In this document: one piece after another, positions 34,136 to 37,950 of the stretch
Layout of the letters: every line of letters begins with the position of its first letter
Position numbering within the stretch: the stretch's first letter is position 1
From: Gammaproteobacteria bacterium
Lineage (GTDB): Bacteria; Pseudomonadota; Gammaproteobacteria; Pseudomonadales; Azotimanducaceae
Length of the DNA stretch: 37,950 nt
Assembly (NCBI GenBank): GCA_020832055.1
Contig: JAFIFL010000010.1
Span: 1 to 37,950, forward strand
Direction of reading: 5' to 3'
Translations under genes and position numbers: made by a program
The notes under the pieces: model-generated
What the model saw: only the letters and a program-made list of their open reading frames with translations
What the model was told of the DNA's origin: nothing
The model's database searches: none

Positions 34136-34573
34136 CTAGTCGAGCTGAACGAGGCCCATCCCGACTTTGGCCGCTGCTGCATTCAGCCCCTGATCGAAAG
34201 CGAAGAAGCGGAGGCGGGCCGCGTCCCCAACACGACGACTGAGCCGCGATGCCGCTGCCAGGTGCAAGCTGTCGAATCCTCGCAGCCCATGTTGCTCAGC
34301 GAGCGCGCCAGCGGCCATCACCAGATGCGCATCCACGCTGATGTGGCGCAGTCGCGCCCAGTCACGATCCGCGTCCTCTACGAGCGAACGAAGCTGGGAA
34401 TCGTTCACCCGCCCCAGGCGCCAGGCCTTGGCCAACCCGGCTCGGAGTTCGGCGTAGGCGATGAGGTGAACGTAAACGGCTGTCGCTGACTGAATCAGGG
34501 CCAGGGTCTGGGCAGACTCGTCCTCCCGGACATAGAGCTTGAGCAACGCCGAGGTATCGACATAGAGGATCAT
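34136..34573 (-). CDS. PIN-domain toxin, VapC type
   Basis: A 145-residue PIN-domain ribonuclease toxin. Acidic active-site residues are in place: Asp6 in MILYVDTSALLKLY, Glu42 in IAYAELRAGL, Asp101 in RGFDSLHLAAA and Asp127 in FFAFDQGLN. VapC proteins cleave specific RNAs, often initiator tRNA or the sarcin-ricin loop; the target here is unknown. Its ATG overlaps the antitoxin stop by four bases, the normal arrangement. All key residues are present, so it is probably active. Confidence 0.9.
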   Translation of the reverse strand: MILYVDTSALLKLYVREDESAQTLALIQSATAVYVHLIAYAELRAGLAKAWRLGRVNDSQLRSLVEDADRDWARLRHISVDAHLVMAAGALAEQHGLRGFDSLHLAAASRLSRRVGDAARLRFFAFDQGLNAAAAKVGMGLVQLD

Positions 34574-34857
34574 TCCCGCTCCAGCAGCTCGCTGGAGAGC
34601 CGCTCACCTTCTGGCACCCGGATCGGATCTGTAGCGCCACTCGGCCTGCCGGCCGCCTCCGGCGCATTGACCCAGGGCAGTTCGTCGAGACGGGCGACGA
34701 TCTCGGCATCGTCATCTTCAGTCGCAGCGAACTCCGGCTCGGCGACGATACGAGCCACCCGGCGCCCGCGCAGGGTGACGACCACCTCCTCACCGGCTCG
34801 AACCCGCCGCAGACAATCTGAAAGCCTGGCCTTCAGCTCACGCACTGTGACGTCCAT
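34570..34857 (-). CDS. Phd/YefM-family antitoxin
   Basis: A 95-residue antitoxin partnering the PIN toxin. The N-terminal DNA-binding Phd fold reads MDVTVRELKARLSDCLRRVRAGEEVVVTLRGRRVARIV. An acidic linker follows, then a C-terminal toxin-binding tail ending RLSSELLERE. I prefer the ATG at 34857 because GGAG is seven bases upstream; the track ATG at 34863 is too close to it. A perfect inverted repeat lies over the promoter. Confidence 0.88.
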   Translation of the reverse strand: MDVTVRELKARLSDCLRRVRAGEEVVVTLRGRRVARIVAEPEFAATEDDDAEIVARLDELPWVNAPEAAGRPSGATDPIRVPEGERLSSELLERE

Positions 34858-34868
34858 AGACATGCTCC

Positions 34869-34896
34869 GTGACTACAACTTTCTAATTGTAGTCAC
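34869..34896. promoter_or_regulatory. Toxin-antitoxin operator
   Basis: Inverted repeat GTGACTACAA, 8-base spacer, TTGTAGTCAC, perfect over 10 bases per arm, 12 bases before the antitoxin ATG. A TACAAT -10 candidate on the minus strand (34886-34891) lies in it. It probably binds the antitoxin for autorepression. Confidence 0.7.
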
Positions 34897-35035
34897 ATGG
34901 TGCGGGCCCGGCTAGCGGCGATGGGCGGCAGGGAAAGACGTCAGAGACGCCGGGAAGGGAGACACGGTCGGTGCACGGCAACTTCCTCTGGGCAACGCAA
35001 GAGTCAAAGCGCGCACCGGTCGGTCACCGGCGCAT

Positions 35036-37950
35036 TCAGGCTGCGCTTTGGGGTTCCATGACGCGGACCGGGGATGTGGGTGAGCGGAAGTCGGCCAGCA
35101 GTGCCGGGAGCACTTTGCGCCAAGCCTCGGCGTTGGCTTCCCGCACCGGGCCGAAGCCTGAGACCTGCTGGATCGAGGCGGCGAGGCGCACGGCGGCGTC
35201 GAGGTTGTCCTCGTTCAGGCCACGCTCGATTTCCGCCAGCAGGGTCTGATACTCGGCTGCCAGCGCGCGTTCGAGCTTGCGGTCGGCGCTGAAGCGGAAC
35301 GGGTCCAGCCAGGTTCCGCGCAGACCTTTGCAGCGGGCCAGCAGGCTGAACAGGCCCAGCACCCAGGGTCCGAAACCGAACTTGCGTGGGCGGCCGGTCG
35401 CATCTTTAAGGAAGCCGAGCATCGGCGGCGCGAGATGGACCCGGACTTTGCCGCCGTCGAAAGTGGCCATGAGCTTGCGGCTGAAGCGTCCGTCCGCATA
35501 CAGCCGCGCCACTTCGTACTCGTCCTTCGGCGACAGCACCCGGAACAGGCCCTCGGTGACCGCCTCGCTGAGGCGTTCGCTCTCGCTGTCGCCCCGGGCT
35601 TCAGCACTGCGCAGGCCGGCCAGCGCGTTTCGATATTGCTCGGCCAGTGCTGCATCCTGATAGGTTTCGAGTTCCTGCGCCCGCGCTTCGATTCGGGCAT
35701 CGAGGTCAAGCGACTTCGGCGGGTCCATGGCTGTGGGCGCAGCCGCCTGATCCATTGACAGCAGGGCATCGTCCGGGGCGTGGGCCGTGAGTCGGCCGAG
35801 CTGGAAGGCGGCCTGATTCATGGCCACGGCCACACCGTTCATTTCAATCGCGCGCTCGATGGCGGCCAAGCTCACGGGAATCAGTCCAATCTGCCAGGCA
35901 TGGCCCAAGGCCAGCAGGTTGGCGCCTACCGCGTCGCCGAGCAGACGCTCTGCCAAGCCGGTGGCATCGAGGGTGGCGGTGGTTCCGGAGTGCCGGCGAA
36001 TGCGCTGCAGCAGATTGGCCTCATCGAAATCCACGGTGCGGTGGAGGACGAAGTCCGCCGTGGGTGCCACGTGGGTGTTGACCACGGCCGTGGTGTGCTG
36101 GGGGCTGATCCGGGTCAGGGCATCCGGGCTGGCTGCCGTCACCGGATCACAGGCCAGCAGCAGATCGGCGCGGCCTGCAGCCACCCGCGTGGTGTGCAGT
36201 ACATCCGGCTCGCTGCCGATGCGGACGTGGGAGAACACGGAACCTCCCTTCTGGGCCAGCCCGGTCATGTCCAGGGTCACCGCCGCATTGCCGTCGAGGT
36301 GAGCGGCCATGGCGAGGATCTGCGATACGGTGACGATGCCGGTGCCGCCGACGCCGGTGATCACCAGATTCATGGGCACTTCGAGCCCTGCCCGGTCGGG
36401 CTCCGGTATCCGGCCGGCGAGGCTGGCCGCATCCACGCCCGCACCCACATCCGGCTTGCGCAGCGCGCCACCGGCAATCGTAACGAATGAAGGACAGAAG
36501 CCGCGCAGGCAGGACAGATCGGAGTTGCAGGCACTCTGGTTGATGCTGCGCTTGTAGCCATGCTCCGTGGCCAGGGGCTCCACCGCCACGCACTGGGATT
36601 GCTCGGAGCAGTCGCCGCAACCTTCGCAGACGGCCTCGTTGATCAGCACTTTGGTGGCGGCCGGGGCCGCCTTGCCACGCTTGCGGCGGCGGCGCAGCTC
36701 GGTGGCACAGACCTGATCGTAGACGATGACGCTCACACCCTGAGTTGCGCGCAGCTCCTGCTGCAGTCCGTCCATCTCGTCCCGGTGGCGGACAGCGATG
36801 CCCGACACCCGCCGCCGCGGATGGCGGTCGGGATCATCGGCCACCACTTCGATGCGCGCGACGCCCTCGGCGCGGAGCTGGGCGATCACGCCCGGGACCG
36901 TCAACGTACCGTCCACATGCTGACCACCGGTCATTGCCACCGCATCGTTGAAGAGCAGCTTGTAGGTGATGTTCACCTTGGCCGCGACCGCGGCGCGCAC
37001 GGCGAGAATGCCCGAGTGAAACCAGGTGCCGTCGCCGATATTGGTAAAGACGTGAGGGGTATCGGTAAAGGGTGCCTGACCGATCCAGGGCGTACCCTCG
37101 CCACCCATCTGGGTGAAGAGATCCGTGTGCGGCTCGTTCCACTGGGCCATGTAGTGACAGCCGATACCGGCCATGGCGCGACTGCCGTCCGGCACCTTGG
37201 TGGATCGATTGTGGGGACAGCCGGCACAGAACAGGGGCTGACGGCTGGCCTTGGGCGGCGGTTCGAACAGCGCCTTCTCCCGTTCCAGCAGCATCTGCAG
37301 GTAGCGCTCCACGCCCTCACCGCGGGCAGCCGGCGGCAGGACCTTGGCCAACGCCCGGGCCACCTTGGCAGGTGACAGCTCGCCGGCGGTCTGCAGTTGC
37401 GGTTTACCGTCGGCATCGAGTTTGCCGGTGATGCGCGGGCCATCACGCATGCCGTAGAGCAGGCTGCGCATCTGGTCCTCGATCAGCGGGCGCTTCTCTT
37501 CCACCACCAGCACGTGTTCGAGGCCAGTGGCGAAAGCGCGCAGCGCAGTGTCATCCAGAGGCCAGGGCATGCCCACCTTGAGCAGGCGAATGCCGGCGGC
37601 GGCGATCTCGTCTTCCGTCACCATGCCGAGTTCGGCCAGGGCCTGACGCACGTCGAGGAAGGCCTTTCCGGTGGCCACCACACCGAGTTTCGCACCTGGC
37701 GCGGGCACCACCAAGGGATTGAGATCATTGGCCCGGGCGAAAGCACGCGCTGCCGGCAGGCGCCAGGTGTAGAGACGCTCTTCCTGGGCCAGAGGCGTGT
37801 CGCCGAGCCGGATGTGGACACCGTCAGCGGGCATCTCGAAGCGCTCGGGCAGGACGATGCGCGGACCATCCGCCACGTCCACCGTGGCCGTGGAATCCAT
37901 GGTGTCCGCCAGCGCGATCATGCCCACCCACAGGCCGCAGTAGCGGGACA
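35036..37950 (-). CDS. Indolepyruvate:ferredoxin oxidoreductase, fused subunits (5' end outside window)
   Basis: Large cytoplasmic TPP and Fe-S enzyme that oxidatively decarboxylates aryl 2-oxoacids. The visible 970 or so residues lack the N-terminal part (family length about 1150-1200). The frame is open to the window edge (SRYCGLWVGM). Visible parts: the TPP-binding region with FCAGCPHNRSTKVP, GIGCHYMA, NIGDGTWFHSG and the TPP-type NDAVAMTGGQ; a cysteine cluster VCEGCGDCSEQSQC and CNSDLSCLRGFC; and the C-terminal gamma-like domain GVGGTGIVTVSQILA with LDMTGLAQKGG. The tail ASIQQVSGFGPVREANAEAW is duplicated as a remnant at 32256. Confidence 0.92.
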   Translation of the reverse strand, partial: SRYCGLWVGMIALADTMDSTATVDVADGPRIVLPERFEMPADGVHIRLGDTPLAQEERLYTWRLPAARAFARANDLNPLVVPAPGAKLGVVATGKAFLDVRQALAELGMVTEDEIAAAGIRLLKVGMPWPLDDTALRAFATGLEHVLVVEEKRPLIEDQMRSLLYGMRDGPRITGKLDADGKPQLQTAGELSPAKVARALAKVLPPAARGEGVERYLQMLLEREKALFEPPPKASRQPLFCAGCPHNRSTKVPDGSRAMAGIGCHYMAQWNEPHTDLFTQMGGEGTPWIGQAPFTDTPHVFTNIGDGTWFHSGILAVRAAVAAKVNITYKLLFNDAVAMTGGQHVDGTLTVPGVIAQLRAEGVARIEVVADDPDRHPRRRVSGIAVRHRDEMDGLQQELRATQGVSVIVYDQVCATELRRRRKRGKAAPAATKVLINEAVCEGCGDCSEQSQCVAVEPLATEHGYKRSINQSACNSDLSCLRGFCPSFVTIAGGALRKPDVGAGVDAASLAGRIPEPDRAGLEVPMNLVITGVGGTGIVTVSQILAMAAHLDGNAAVTLDMTGLAQKGGSVFSHVRIGSEPDVLHTTRVAAGRADLLLACDPVTAASPDALTRISPQHTTAVVNTHVAPTADFVLHRTVDFDEANLLQRIRRHSGTTATLDATGLAERLLGDAVGANLLALGHAWQIGLIPVSLAAIERAIEMNGVAVAMNQAAFQLGRLTAHAPDDALLSMDQAAAPTAMDPPKSLDLDARIEARAQELETYQDAALAEQYRNALAGLRSAEARGDSESERLSEAVTEGLFRVLSPKDEYEVARLYADGRFSRKLMATFDGGKVRVHLAPPMLGFLKDATGRPRKFGFGPWVLGLFSLLARCKGLRGTWLDPFRFSADRKLERALAAEYQTLLAEIERGLNEDNLDAAVRLAASIQQVSGFGPVREANAEAWRKVLPALLADFRSPTSPVRVMEPQSAA

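Overview
The window is a GC-rich chromosomal segment, almost certainly gammaproteobacterial. The best evidence is gene order. It runs hemY-hemX-hemD-hemC-algR-algZ, then divergent argH, then lptM-lysA-dapF-DUF484-xerC-HAD, then a glnK-amtB operon next to ubiK and comM, then rep and a cytochrome c5. From memory this is close to the order around argH, amtB, rep and the c5 cytochrome in Pseudomonas. I cannot name the genus. Non-ATG starts and 4-base stop/start overlaps are common, and high GC produces many long mirror ORFs, which I left out.

Left part (1-8300): a minus-strand block carries the LytTR two-component pair AlgZ/AlgR followed by the haem/uroporphyrinogen genes hemC, hemD, hemX and hemY. 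Two clusters of short GTGGGA-headed palindromic repeats (REP type) lie in this block, one after hemY and one between hemC and hemD. argH is transcribed divergently from algZ.

Middle part (8300-21300): lysine/peptidoglycan genes (lysA, dapF) share an operon-like run with the lipoprotein lptM, a DUF484 gene, the recombinase xerC and a HAD phosphatase. An FkbM methyltransferase follows. On the minus strand come thrC, an HPP-family membrane protein, two alpha/beta hydrolases, and a nitrogen operon of a TorF-type outer-membrane protein, glnK and amtB. Upstream of that operon I read a sigma-54 type -24/-12 element, two NtrC-like enhancer sites and a 22-base perfect palindrome. Two short gene fossils lie here: the tail of an alternative oxidase, and a collapsed PAS/receiver signalling gene.

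Right part (21700-37950): ubiK, comM and rep on the plus strand. Then on the minus strand come cytochrome c5, isovaleryl-CoA dehydrogenase, a 3-mercaptopyruvate-type sulfurtransferase, an unusual fusion of a thioredoxin-fold domain with a CcdA/DsbD-like membrane domain, a small secreted protein and a Cu,Zn superoxide dismutase. From about 31.6 to 34.1 kb the DNA looks like a degrading accessory region. It holds truncated CBS and DUF3775-like genes with FNR/Anr-type boxes, a ferritin-like protein, the tail of a second indolepyruvate oxidoreductase, a ParE-like tail, and a frameshifted membrane-anchored gene. It ends at an intact Phd/VapC-type toxin-antitoxin pair. The last gene is a large fused indolepyruvate:ferredoxin oxidoreductase that runs off the right edge.

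I did not find a CRISPR array, prophage, intact IS element, tRNA or rRNA. No single novel system stands out. The most interesting items are the covarying REP family, the sigma-54/NtrC/palindrome control region, the thioredoxin-CcdA fusion beside sodC, and the several gene fossils.
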